A DNA stretch of 64,000 nucleotides from Streptomyces sp. CG1 (GTDB lineage: Bacteria > Actinomycetota > Actinomycetes > Streptomycetales > Streptomycetaceae). The notes beneath the pieces are model-generated. The model did no database searches, had not been told where the DNA came from, and saw only the letters and a list, made by a program, of their open reading frames with translations. The stretch's first letter is position 1. Each line of letters begins with the position of its first letter. Both the position numbers and the translations under genes were made by a program. This document shows, piece by piece, positions 51,840 to 61,228 of the stretch. The stretch spans positions 4,898,001-4,962,000 of the forward strand of contig NZ_CP163518.1 of NCBI RefSeq assembly GCF_041080625.1, written 5' to 3'.

Positions 51840-53141
51840 ATGCCCGTACCCGTACCGCGGCAGAGAGCGATCCCGGCCGTGGAGTGTGGTCAGGCGCAGG
51901 CCGCCTCCGCAGTCGGCGGCCCCCTCAAGGAAGAGGCCCACCGCGACGCCACATCCACCGGAACCGCCGGCACCACTCTCACCCTGCTGCTGATCGAGGA
52001 CGATCCGGCCGGTTCGCCGATCGTGCCCGATCTGCTGGACTCCGCCGGCAAGCCGATCCGCGTGCGCACCGCCCGCAACCTCACCGAGGCCGAGCGGCTG
52101 CTCACCGATGACGTGCACTGCATCCTGCTGGACCTCGCGCTGCCCGCGCCCGGCGGCAGCGACGCGGACGACGAGCTGGCCGTGCTCCGGCATGTGCTGA
52201 GGCTCGCGCCCCGGCATGCCGTGCTCGCGCTGACCGGCTCCGGCGACGCCGAGCGCGGCACCGAGGCCGTGCGCGTGGGCGCCCAGGACTATCTCTACCG
52301 GGAAGAGCTGGACGGCCGGCTGCTGAGCCGTGCCATCCGGTACGCGGTGGAGAGGAAGCGTTCCGACACCGCCGAGCGGCGGCTCGCCGAGGGCCGGCTG
52401 CGCGCGCAGGAGAACCGCCGCCTGGAGCGCGGGCTGCTGCCCACACCCCTGCTGGACGGCTCCGCGCTGCGCTTCGCCGCCCGCTACCGCCCCGGCCGTT
52501 CCCGGGCGCTGCTCGGCGGCGACTTCTACGACGCCGTCCGTACCCCCGACGGCACCGTGCACGCCATGATCGGCGACGTCTGCGGCCACGGCCCGGACGA
52601 GGCCGCGCTCGGCGTGGAGCTGCGCATCGCCTGGCGCGCGCTGACGCTGGCCGGGCTGTGCGGGGACGAGCTGCTGGGCACGCTGCAGCAGGTGCTGGAG
52701 CACGAGCGGTCCGACGAGGAGATCTTCGCGACGCTGTGCACGGTTGACATCGCGCCGGACGGCCGGAGCGCGGGCCTGTGCCTGGCCGGGCACCCGGCGC
52801 CGCTGCTGGCCCGTCCCGGCCGTCCGGCCGGGCTGCTCCCTTACGACAACAACGGACCCGCTCTCGGCCTGCTGCCCGGCGCCCGCTGGCCGCGGATGCA
52901 GGTGGAGCTGGGTGCCGAGTGGAGCCTGATGCTCTACACCGACGGGCTGATCGAGGGCCGGGTCGGTCGGAGCGGGGAACGGCTGGGGCAGGACGGGATG
53001 GTGTCGATGATCCGCCGGCAGCTGGCTGAGGGGCTGCAGGGGGAGACGCTGTTGCGGGCCGCGGTGAGCGAGGTGCGGGATCTCAACGGGGGCGAGCTGA
53101 CCGACGACGTCGCCGTTGTCCTGCTGGACCGGACGTCGTGA
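51840..53141 (+). CDS. Receiver-domain PP2C/SpoIIE phosphatase (RsbU-like)
   Basis: A 433-residue protein. After a variable N-terminus of about 45 residues comes a receiver domain (TLLLIEDDPAGSPIVPDLLD, phosphoacceptor Asp in CILLDLALPA near residue 97) and a helical linker. A SpoIIE-type PP2C domain follows with metal motifs GGDFYDAV near 232, GDVCGHGPDEAA near 255, LYTDGLIEGR near 366 and LTDDVAVVLL near 420. It probably dephosphorylates an anti-anti-sigma factor under control of a kinase not in this window. ATG 51840 with GGAAGGAA is preferred to GTG 51768. Confidence 0.88.
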   Translation: MPVPVPRQRAIPAVECGQAQAASAVGGPLKEEAHRDATSTGTAGTTLTLLLIEDDPAGSPIVPDLLDSAGKPIRVRTARNLTEAERLLTDDVHCILLDLALPAPGGSDADDELAVLRHVLRLAPRHAVLALTGSGDAERGTEAVRVGAQDYLYREELDGRLLSRAIRYAVERKRSDTAERRLAEGRLRAQENRRLERGLLPTPLLDGSALRFAARYRPGRSRALLGGDFYDAVRTPDGTVHAMIGDVCGHGPDEAALGVELRIAWRALTLAGLCGDELLGTLQQVLEHERSDEEIFATLCTVDIAPDGRSAGLCLAGHPAPLLARPGRPAGLLPYDNNGPALGLLPGARWPRMQVELGAEWSLMLYTDGLIEGRVGRSGERLGQDGMVSMIRRQLAEGLQGETLLRAAVSEVRDLNGGELTDDVAVVLLDRTS

Positions 53142-53231
53142 TGCGGTGTCTCGCCGCAGGGGCCACAGCTCCGCGCCCCTGAGGTGGGTGCCCGCACGCG
53201 GCACCTACCGGATGGCCACGCGAAACGCCTC

Positions 53232-53567
53232 TCAGCGGCCCCCGTTGTACGGGCCGTAAGGGCCGTCGCTGCTGCTCCCGCGGCCCCGGCGGCGGAAGCC
53301 CTTGCCGCCTGACACCTGCTGGAGGGCGGGGCGTACGTCCACGAAGAAGACGATCGTCGCGACCAGGCCCGCGAGCTGCAGGAACAGCATCGGGACGAAG
53401 AGGTTCACGGCGACCGCGATGCCGAGGATGATCAGCCAGAAGCCCTTGTTCTGCTTGTCCGCGGCGCGGTACGCGTCCTGGCGGAAGATCGCGGCCATCA
53501 CGAACGCCACGATGGCGAGTGCCAGCATGGCGGTGAAGATCAGCCACATCACTCCGCCGACTGCCGT
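53232..53567 (-). CDS. DUF2516 membrane protein
   Basis: A 111-residue protein with three hydrophobic stretches (MWLIFTAMLALAIVAFVMAA, FWLIILGIAVAVNLFVPMLF, LAGLVATIVFFVDVRP), matching DUF2516, then a basic Gly-rich tail. It lies last in a trio with the HbhA-like and XRE genes, the same order I remember for mycobacteria (Rv0474-Rv0476). The function is unknown. The start is uncertain: ATG 53567 or GTG 53588. Confidence 0.75.
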   Translation of the reverse strand, partial: TAVGGVMWLIFTAMLALAIVAFVMAAIFRQDAYRAADKQNKGFWLIILGIAVAVNLFVPMLFLQLAGLVATIVFFVDVRPALQQVSGGKGFRRRGRGSSSDGPYGPYNGGR

Positions 53568-53679
53568 CATCAGCACAATGCCCACCACCCGAGTCCAGTC
53601 GTCCGTACAGCCACCGTACCCGTACAACGGGCCGGACACCCCCAAGGTGCCCGGCCCGATGTCATCTCCTCGATCCCGC

Positions 53680-54270
53680 TCACTTCGCCGGCGGGGTCGT
53701 CTTCTTCGCGGTGGTGGCCTTGCGGGCGGCCGGAGCCTTCTTGGCCACCGGCTTCTTGTCCTCGGCGGCCTCGGCCTCGGCAGGCTTCGGCTCGTCCTTG
53801 ACCGCGACCGGCTCGGGCTTGCCCTCGACGACGACCGCGAAGTCCTCGATCTCGTCGGCGGCCTCGCCGCGCCAGGTCTTCACGGCCTGCTCGCCGTGCT
53901 CGGCGACCTTCTCGTAGGTCTCGCGGGCCTTGACCGCGTACTCGGCGGCGACGCCGACACCGCGCAGGGCGAGGTCCTGGGCCTGCTCGCCGAGCTTGCG
54001 CAGGTCGACGTCGAGGGTGCCGAGGAACTCGTTGACCTTGGTCTGGAGCGTCTCCTGCGCCTCCTTGGCGCGGGCGGCGGCCTTCTCCTGCACGGCCTTC
54101 GGGTCGGTGTGGCGCACGGCGTCGATGCGGGCCGGGGCCTCGGCGCGCAACTGCTCGACCAGGGCGGGCACCTTCTTGGCCTGCTGCAGGGCGAGGTCGG
54201 CCGTACCGGCGGCGAAGTAGAGCGGAGTCGGGTCGCTGAGGGTCTTGCGCAGGTCGTCGGTGATGGCCAT
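53680..54270 (-). CDS. HbhA-like (heparin-binding haemagglutinin) protein
   Basis: A 196-residue protein. The N-terminal 110 residues form a long helix/coiled coil (LYFAAGTADLALQQAKKVPA, then AQETLQTKVNEFLGTLDVDL), and the last 50 are Lys/Ala/Pro-rich (KKPVAKKAPAARKATTAKKT), the arrangement of mycobacterial HbhA. In mycobacteria it binds glycosaminoglycans and lipids at the surface; in a soil Streptomyces this tail may bind DNA, wall polymers or lipid bodies. No signal sequence. RBS GGAGGACC. Confidence 0.8.
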   Translation of the reverse strand: MAITDDLRKTLSDPTPLYFAAGTADLALQQAKKVPALVEQLRAEAPARIDAVRHTDPKAVQEKAAARAKEAQETLQTKVNEFLGTLDVDLRKLGEQAQDLALRGVGVAAEYAVKARETYEKVAEHGEQAVKTWRGEAADEIEDFAVVVEGKPEPVAVKDEPKPAEAEAAEDKKPVAKKAPAARKATTAKKTTPPAK

Positions 54271-54348
54271 CGTGATCAGGTCCTCCCGGATTAGCGTTCG
54301 GCTGAGGTTGGTGTGGTCCGCGGTGGGGCGGCCGGCGCCCTGGTCCGG

Positions 54349-54819
54349 TTATCCGGCCGTCCGCCGCGGACCGGCATCGGTATCGCTCACATCGGCCGTA
54401 CCGGTGTCGTCCGCGCCCGCGTCCTGTGCCGGATCCCCGGCCGCCTCGTCCGCGTCGGGCTCGCCGCTCCCGAATCCGTTCTCCTTGCGGAAGGACTCGT
54501 AGATCTGGAGCAGCACCTGCTTCTGCCGCTCGTTGAGCGAGGGGTCGGCCAGGATGACCGCCCGCGTCTCCGCCTCGTCGCGGTCGCGTTCGGCATCGAG
54601 GATGCCGGCGCGGACGTACAGCGTCTCGGCGGAGATGCGCAGGGCCTTGGCGACCTGCTGGAGCACCTCCGCGCTGGGCTTGCGCAGTCCGCGCTCGATC
54701 TGGCTCAGGTACGGATTGGACACCCCGGCGGCGTCGGCGAGCTGCCGCAGCGACAGCTGCGCGTTGCGCCGCTGCTCGCGCAGATACTCACCGAGATTGC
54801 CGACGTTCAGCGATGCCAT
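54349..54819 (-). CDS. XRE-family regulator next to the HbhA-like gene
   Basis: A 156-residue protein: helix-turn-helix at residues 10-65 (LGEYLREQRRNAQLSLRQLA DAAGVSNPYLSQIERGLRKP), then a helical dimer region and an acidic, disordered C-terminus rich in Asp. Orthologue-like to mycobacterial Rv0474, which precedes hbhA. ATG 54819 follows GGTGGAGG. It probably controls the trio. The Asp-rich tail beyond residue 115 is unusual. Confidence 0.85.
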   Translation of the reverse strand: MASLNVGNLGEYLREQRRNAQLSLRQLADAAGVSNPYLSQIERGLRKPSAEVLQQVAKALRISAETLYVRAGILDAERDRDEAETRAVILADPSLNERQKQVLLQIYESFRKENGFGSGEPDADEAAGDPAQDAGADDTGTADVSDTDAGPRRTAG

Positions 54820-54902
54820 GCCTCCACCTTGCCCCACCCTCGCTAACAATTGCAAGCGGCTCGCTTGCAAAAGTGTTCGCGGGGATGAGACGGGTGGGGC
54901 CG

Positions 54903-54985
54903 ACGGGCCTAACGCGGTCTGACGGGCCTAACGCGGTCTGACGGGCCTATCGCAGTCCGGCGGGCCAGACGCGGTCCAGCCGGGT
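54903..54985. repeat. 19-bp tandem repeat
   Basis: Two identical copies of ACGGGCCTAACGCGGTCTG (54903-54921, 54922-54940), then two increasingly diverged copies (54941-54959, 54960-54978), abut the stop codon of the sigma factor gene. The last partial unit runs to the TAG. Confidence 0.8.
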
Positions 54986-55873
54986 CTAGCGGGCGAGTTC
55001 TGCCGGGTCGTCCAGGCGGGTCAGCTTGTGCGGGTTGCGGACCACGTGGATCCGGGCGATCCGGCCGCCCTCCACCGTGAGGCTCACCGCGCTCGGCTCG
55101 CCGTCGAAGTCGACACGGCCTGCCGGTGTGCCGTTGAGCCACACGACCGTCGTGTCCAGTGTGCCCACCGCGCGGTGTGCGCCCGCGAGCACCCGCGCCA
55201 CCACGTCGGCTCCCTGGAACGGAGCCAGCGCGGCCGCGACCACTCCGCCGCCATCGGTGATCATGACCACGTCCGGGGCCATGATGGCCAGGAGGTCCTG
55301 CAGCTGCCCGGTGCGCAGTGCGGCCAGGAAGCGTTCCACCACGGCCCGCTGTTCCGCGCGGCTCACCCGCACGCGCGGCCTCCGGGCCGCCACGTGCTCG
55401 CGGGCCCGCCGCGCGATCTGCCGAACCGCGGCCGCAGACTTCCCCACGGCCTCGGCGATCTCGCCGTACGGCAGGTCGAACACCTCGCGGAGCACGAACA
55501 CCGCCCGCTCGGTCGGCCCGAGGGTTTCCAGGACCGTCAGCATCGCGAGCGAGACGCTCTCCGCGAGTTCGACGTCCTCGGCGACATCGGGGCTGGTCAG
55601 CAGGGGTTCCGGCAGCCACTCGCCGACGTACTCCTCACGACTGCGGGACAGCGCGCGCAGGCGGTTGAGCGCCTGCCGGGTGACGGTCCGGACCAGGTAC
55701 GACCGCGGGTCGCGGACCTGCGCCCGGTCCACGTCGGCCCACCGCAGCCAGGACTCCTGCAGCACGTCCTCCGCGTCGGCCGCCGAGCCGAGCATCTCGT
55801 AGGCGACCGTGAAGAGCAGGCTGCGGTGGGTGAGGAAGGGGTCCGCCGCGTGCTCCGCATCCTCCTTCGTCAT
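54986..55873 (-). CDS. ECF41-type sigma factor with SnoaL-like C-terminal domain
   Basis: A 295-residue ECF sigma factor. Region 2 (PFLTHRSLLFTVAYEMLGSA ADAEDVLQESWLRW) and region 4 (LGPTERAVFVLREVFDLPYG EIAEAVGKSAAAVRQIARRA) are followed by a SnoaL/NTF2-like domain (residues 180-290, with RVDFDGEPSAVSL). ECF41/SigJ-group factors carry this extension, which controls their activity in place of an anti-sigma factor. Its ATG overlaps the stop of the AhpD-like gene (ATGA), so both are one unit, the known context of ECF41. Confidence 0.92.
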   Translation of the reverse strand: MTKEDAEHAADPFLTHRSLLFTVAYEMLGSAADAEDVLQESWLRWADVDRAQVRDPRSYLVRTVTRQALNRLRALSRSREEYVGEWLPEPLLTSPDVAEDVELAESVSLAMLTVLETLGPTERAVFVLREVFDLPYGEIAEAVGKSAAAVRQIARRAREHVAARRPRVRVSRAEQRAVVERFLAALRTGQLQDLLAIMAPDVVMITDGGGVVAAALAPFQGADVVARVLAGAHRAVGTLDTTVVWLNGTPAGRVDFDGEPSAVSLTVEGGRIARIHVVRNPHKLTRLDDPAELAR

Positions 55874-56448
55874 GCCGTCACGGCCGCGTCGGACTCGGCC
55901 GGACGTGCGGCCAGGGGGATCTCGCAGGCGTCGGAGAAGCCCTGCGACTTGACCCCGAGCGCCGTGTTGTTCCTGGTCGAGAAGTTGGCGAAGGCGATCG
56001 CCGCGGTCAGCTCGACCAGCGCCGCCGGGCCGAGCCGGTCCAGCAGGCGCGCGGACAGCTCGTCGGTGACGGTCGGCGGGGTGTCCGTCATGGCCTCGGC
56101 GTACTCCAGCACATCCCGCTCCAGCGGCGTGAACACCTCCGACTCGCGCCAGCGCGGCACCCGGCTCGCCTTCGTCAGGTCCAGCTTCTGGTTCTGCGCC
56201 AGGAAGTAGTTGATGTCGAGGCACCAGCTGCAGCCGACCTGTGCCGCGACGGCCATGTGCGCGAACGTCTTGAGGCTCTCGTCGGCCACGTTCCACGCGG
56301 CCACCCTGGCGCCCATCTCCGAGCCCGCCTGGGCGACGTCGGGGTGGTGCCCGGTCGCCTGAAGGGGTTCGGGTACGGTGCCGAACTGCTCGATCATGCT
56401 CTCGCTCAACTGGGCGGTCAGCTCTGCCTTCGGAACCCGCAGCGCCAT
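55870..56448 (-). CDS. AhpD-like carboxymuconolactone decarboxylase family protein
   Basis: A 192-residue protein with AVAAQVGCSWCLDINYFLAQ near residues 70-90, giving the CxxC pair; the usual His after it is replaced by Asp/Asn (CLDIN). It lies upstream of, and overlaps, the ECF41 sigma gene. Literature on ECF41 describes just such CMD-type partners (COE proteins) as the main target of the sigma factor. ATG 56448 follows GAGGGAG. Confidence 0.87.
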   Translation of the reverse strand: MALRVPKAELTAQLSESMIEQFGTVPEPLQATGHHPDVAQAGSEMGARVAAWNVADESLKTFAHMAVAAQVGCSWCLDINYFLAQNQKLDLTKASRVPRWRESEVFTPLERDVLEYAEAMTDTPPTVTDELSARLLDRLGPAALVELTAAIAFANFSTRNNTALGVKSQGFSDACEIPLAARPAESDAAVTA

Positions 56449-56480
56449 CGTCTTCTCCCTCTGCCACTTCTGCCTACGTA

Positions 56481-56542
56481 TGCCTGTCCGGTGCCTGTCC
56501 GGTCCGGTGCCTGTCCGGCTGTTCGGCTGTCCGGCTGTTCGG
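56481..56542. repeat. Degenerate short repeats upstream of the ECF41 unit
   Basis: GGTGCCTGTCCGG occurs twice (from 56490 and 56505), followed by alternating CTGTTCGG and CTGTCCGG. The low-complexity block lies in the promoter region of the CMD/sigma unit. Confidence 0.5.
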
Positions 56543-56588
56543 CATGAAGACACCGCCGGGTGCGCGGATGTGACACCGGCCCGCGCAG

Positions 56589-57926
56589 TCAGTCGGTGAC
56601 GAGATCTTCCGGGGCGGTGCGGGCCAGTTCGGCGAGGGTGGTGAGCGCCCGGGCGAGGACGTCCCGTTCGGGTGTGGCGATGCCCAGGCGGACGGCGTTC
56701 GGGGCGTGGTTGTCACCGACGGTGAAGGCGGCCGCCGGTACGAGCGCGATGCCGTGCCGCGCGGCGGCGGCCACGAAGGTGTCCGCGCGCCAGGGGCGCG
56801 GGAGGTCCCACCAGGCGTGGAAGGAGCGCTCGTCGCTGCGCACGGCGAACCCTGCCAGGCACCGGGCCGCGATCTCCTGCCGTGCCCTCGCCTCCCGCTG
56901 TTTGGCGGCCACCAGCTTCCGTACCGTGCCGCTGCGCTGCCAGCGATGGGCGGCCTCCAGGGCGAAGCGCAGAGGAGCCCAGCCGCCCGCCCGCAGGGAG
57001 GTGGTGACCGCGGTCGTCAGGGCGGGAGGGGTGATCGCGAAGCCCAGGGACAGGCCGGGGGCGATGCGCTTGGAGAGGCTGTCGATCACGACGGTCCGCT
57101 CGGGGGCGTACGCGGCGAGCGGCGGGAGGTCGTCGCGCAGGAACGCCCAGATCGCGTCCTCCACGGCGGGCAGCCCGAGCCGCAGCAGCACCGCGGCCAG
57201 TTGCTCGACGCGCTGCTCGGGCATGGTGAGCGAGAGCGGGTTGTGCAACCGCGGCTGGACGTAGACGGCGTGCAGCGGCGCGGCCGCGTGGGCCTCCGCC
57301 ACCGCCCGCGGGACCAGGCCGTCCTCGTCCATGGCCAGGGGCACGAGGGTGATGCCGAGCCGCGTGGCGACCGCCTTGACGAGCGGGTACGTCAGCTCCT
57401 CGACCCCGAGGCGGCCGCCCGGCGGCACCAGGGCGGCGACGGCGGCCGAGAGGGCCTGCCGGCCGTTGCCCGTGAACAGGATCCGCTCGGGGTCGGGGGC
57501 CCAGCCGCCGCGGGCGAGGATGCCGGCGGCCGACTCCTGGACGGCGGGCAGCCCGGCCGCTCCGACCGGCCGCAGCGCCTGCCCGAGGGCATCGGGGCGC
57601 AGCAGCCCACCGAGCCCCTCGGCGAGCAGCGCGCTCTGCTCGGGCACGGACGGGTAGTTCAGCTCCAGGTCGATCCGGCCGGCCGCCGGTTCGGTGAGTG
57701 CGGGGGCCGGGTCGGCGGCGGCCGCCCGGACGAACGTGCCGCGTCCCACCTCGCCCACGGTCAGGCCCCGGCGGGCCAGTTCCCGGTACACGCGCACGGC
57801 GGTGGAGTTGGCGATGCCGTGGCGTTTCGCGAACGCACGCTGTGGGGGCAGCCGGTCGCCGGGCCGCAGCACACCGGAGCTGATCTCCTCGGCCACGGCG
57901 TCGGCGACGCTCTGGTAGTCGGTCAC
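56589..57926 (-). CDS. MocR/GntR-type regulator with aminotransferase domain
   Basis: A 445-residue protein. The GntR helix-turn-helix spans residues 1-75 (LRPGDRLPPQRAFAKRHGIA, then STAVRVYRELARRGL). A fold-type I aminotransferase domain follows, with the PLP lysine in VVIDSLSKRIAPGLSLGF near 290. MocR proteins sense PLP or amino compounds. It diverges from a LysE-type exporter at 58032, which is the likely target. GTG 57926 is assigned by the domain boundary; its ribosome site is weak. Confidence 0.88.
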   Translation of the reverse strand: MTDYQSVADAVAEEISSGVLRPGDRLPPQRAFAKRHGIANSTAVRVYRELARRGLTVGEVGRGTFVRAAAADPAPALTEPAAGRIDLELNYPSVPEQSALLAEGLGGLLRPDALGQALRPVGAAGLPAVQESAAGILARGGWAPDPERILFTGNGRQALSAAVAALVPPGGRLGVEELTYPLVKAVATRLGITLVPLAMDEDGLVPRAVAEAHAAAPLHAVYVQPRLHNPLSLTMPEQRVEQLAAVLLRLGLPAVEDAIWAFLRDDLPPLAAYAPERTVVIDSLSKRIAPGLSLGFAITPPALTTAVTTSLRAGGWAPLRFALEAAHRWQRSGTVRKLVAAKQREARARQEIAARCLAGFAVRSDERSFHAWWDLPRPWRADTFVAAAARHGIALVPAAAFTVGDNHAPNAVRLGIATPERDVLARALTTLAELARTAPEDLVTD

Positions 57927-58031
57927 GGCCCGCCATCCCACCACAGAATTGCACCGAGCGCAATCTTTTGATTGCACTGAGCTATTGCCCTGTCCTACGC
58001 TCACGGCATTGCAGCGACGAGGGGGATTTTC

Positions 58032-58670
58032 ATGGTCGGTCCGAGCGGAATCCTGGGCTTGGCGGTGGTGGCACTCGGCATGGTGCTCACGCCCGGACCG
58101 AACATGATCTATCTGGTCTCGCGCAGCATCACACAGGGCAGGCGGGCTGGGATGATCTCCCTCGGCGGGGTCGCCCTCGGCTTCCTGGTGTACCTGCTCA
58201 CCGTGAACCTCGGGCTGTCGGTCGTCTTCACCGCCGTACCCGAGCTGTACCTCGCGGTGAAGCTGGCCGGCGCCGGCTATCTCGCGTACCTGGCCTGGAA
58301 CGCCCTGAAGCCGGGCGGCATCTCGGTCTTCACCCCGCAGGACGTGCCGCACGACTCGCCGCGCAGGCTGTTCACGATGGGCCTGATGACGAGTCTGCTC
58401 AACCCGAAGATCGCCATCATGTACGTCTCCCTGATCCCCCAGTTCATCGACCTGGGCCGGGGCCATGTCCTGCTCCAGGGTCTCGTCCTCGGCTCGGTGC
58501 AGATCGTGATCAGCGTCTCGGTGAACTTCACCATCGTGCTCGCCGCCGGCACGATCGCCGTCTTCCTCTCCCGCAGGCCCTCCTGGCTGAAGGTGCAGCG
58601 CTGGCTGATGGGGACGGTGCTCGGCGCCCTCGCCGTGTCGCTGGCGGCCGACACCTCGGGACCGGCGTGA
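58032..58670 (+). CDS. LysE-family amino-acid/small-molecule exporter
   Basis: A 212-residue membrane protein with about six helices. LGMVLTPGPNMIYLVSRSIT near residues 16-35 is the family signature, and LNPKIAIMYVSLIPQFID near 120 is the second. It probably exports amino acids or related compounds. It is 105 bp from the divergent MocR regulator, a known regulator-exporter arrangement. ATG 58032 with GAGGGGG. It is followed closely by the UvrA-like gene. Confidence 0.88.
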   Translation: MVGPSGILGLAVVALGMVLTPGPNMIYLVSRSITQGRRAGMISLGGVALGFLVYLLTVNLGLSVVFTAVPELYLAVKLAGAGYLAYLAWNALKPGGISVFTPQDVPHDSPRRLFTMGLMTSLLNPKIAIMYVSLIPQFIDLGRGHVLLQGLVLGSVQIVISVSVNFTIVLAAGTIAVFLSRRPSWLKVQRWLMGTVLGALAVSLAADTSGPA

Positions 58671-58731
58671 CCGGCAAAGCCGTCAGGATTCGAGAAGCGC
58701 CGGCGGGACGCCCCGGGCTAGCGTGGCCGCC

Positions 58732-61098
<2,367 letters not shown>

Positions 61099-61106
61099 CG
61101 AGCGGT

Positions 61107-61226
61107 TCAGCACCGCGGGAGTACCGACCGTCGCCGAGTACAGGAGAACGGCAACGGCCGGGCATGCGCGACGTCCAGGTGGGACACCGCCCGGGTCAGG
61201 GCCACGTACGGCCGGTGCGCGCCCCG
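61107..61226 (-). pseudogene. C-terminal remnant of a UvrD/HelD-type helicase
   Basis: The minus strand ends with HRPYVALTRAVSHLDVAHAR PLP, the motif VI VALTRA region that closes UvrD/HelD superfamily 1 helicases, then about 15 residues and a stop at 61107. Upstream, the frame is a shadow of the phosphotransferase gene, so the rest of the helicase is missing. It is a truncated leftover, perhaps of a helicase deleted when the neighbour arrived. Confidence 0.6.
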
Positions 61227-61228
61227 CT

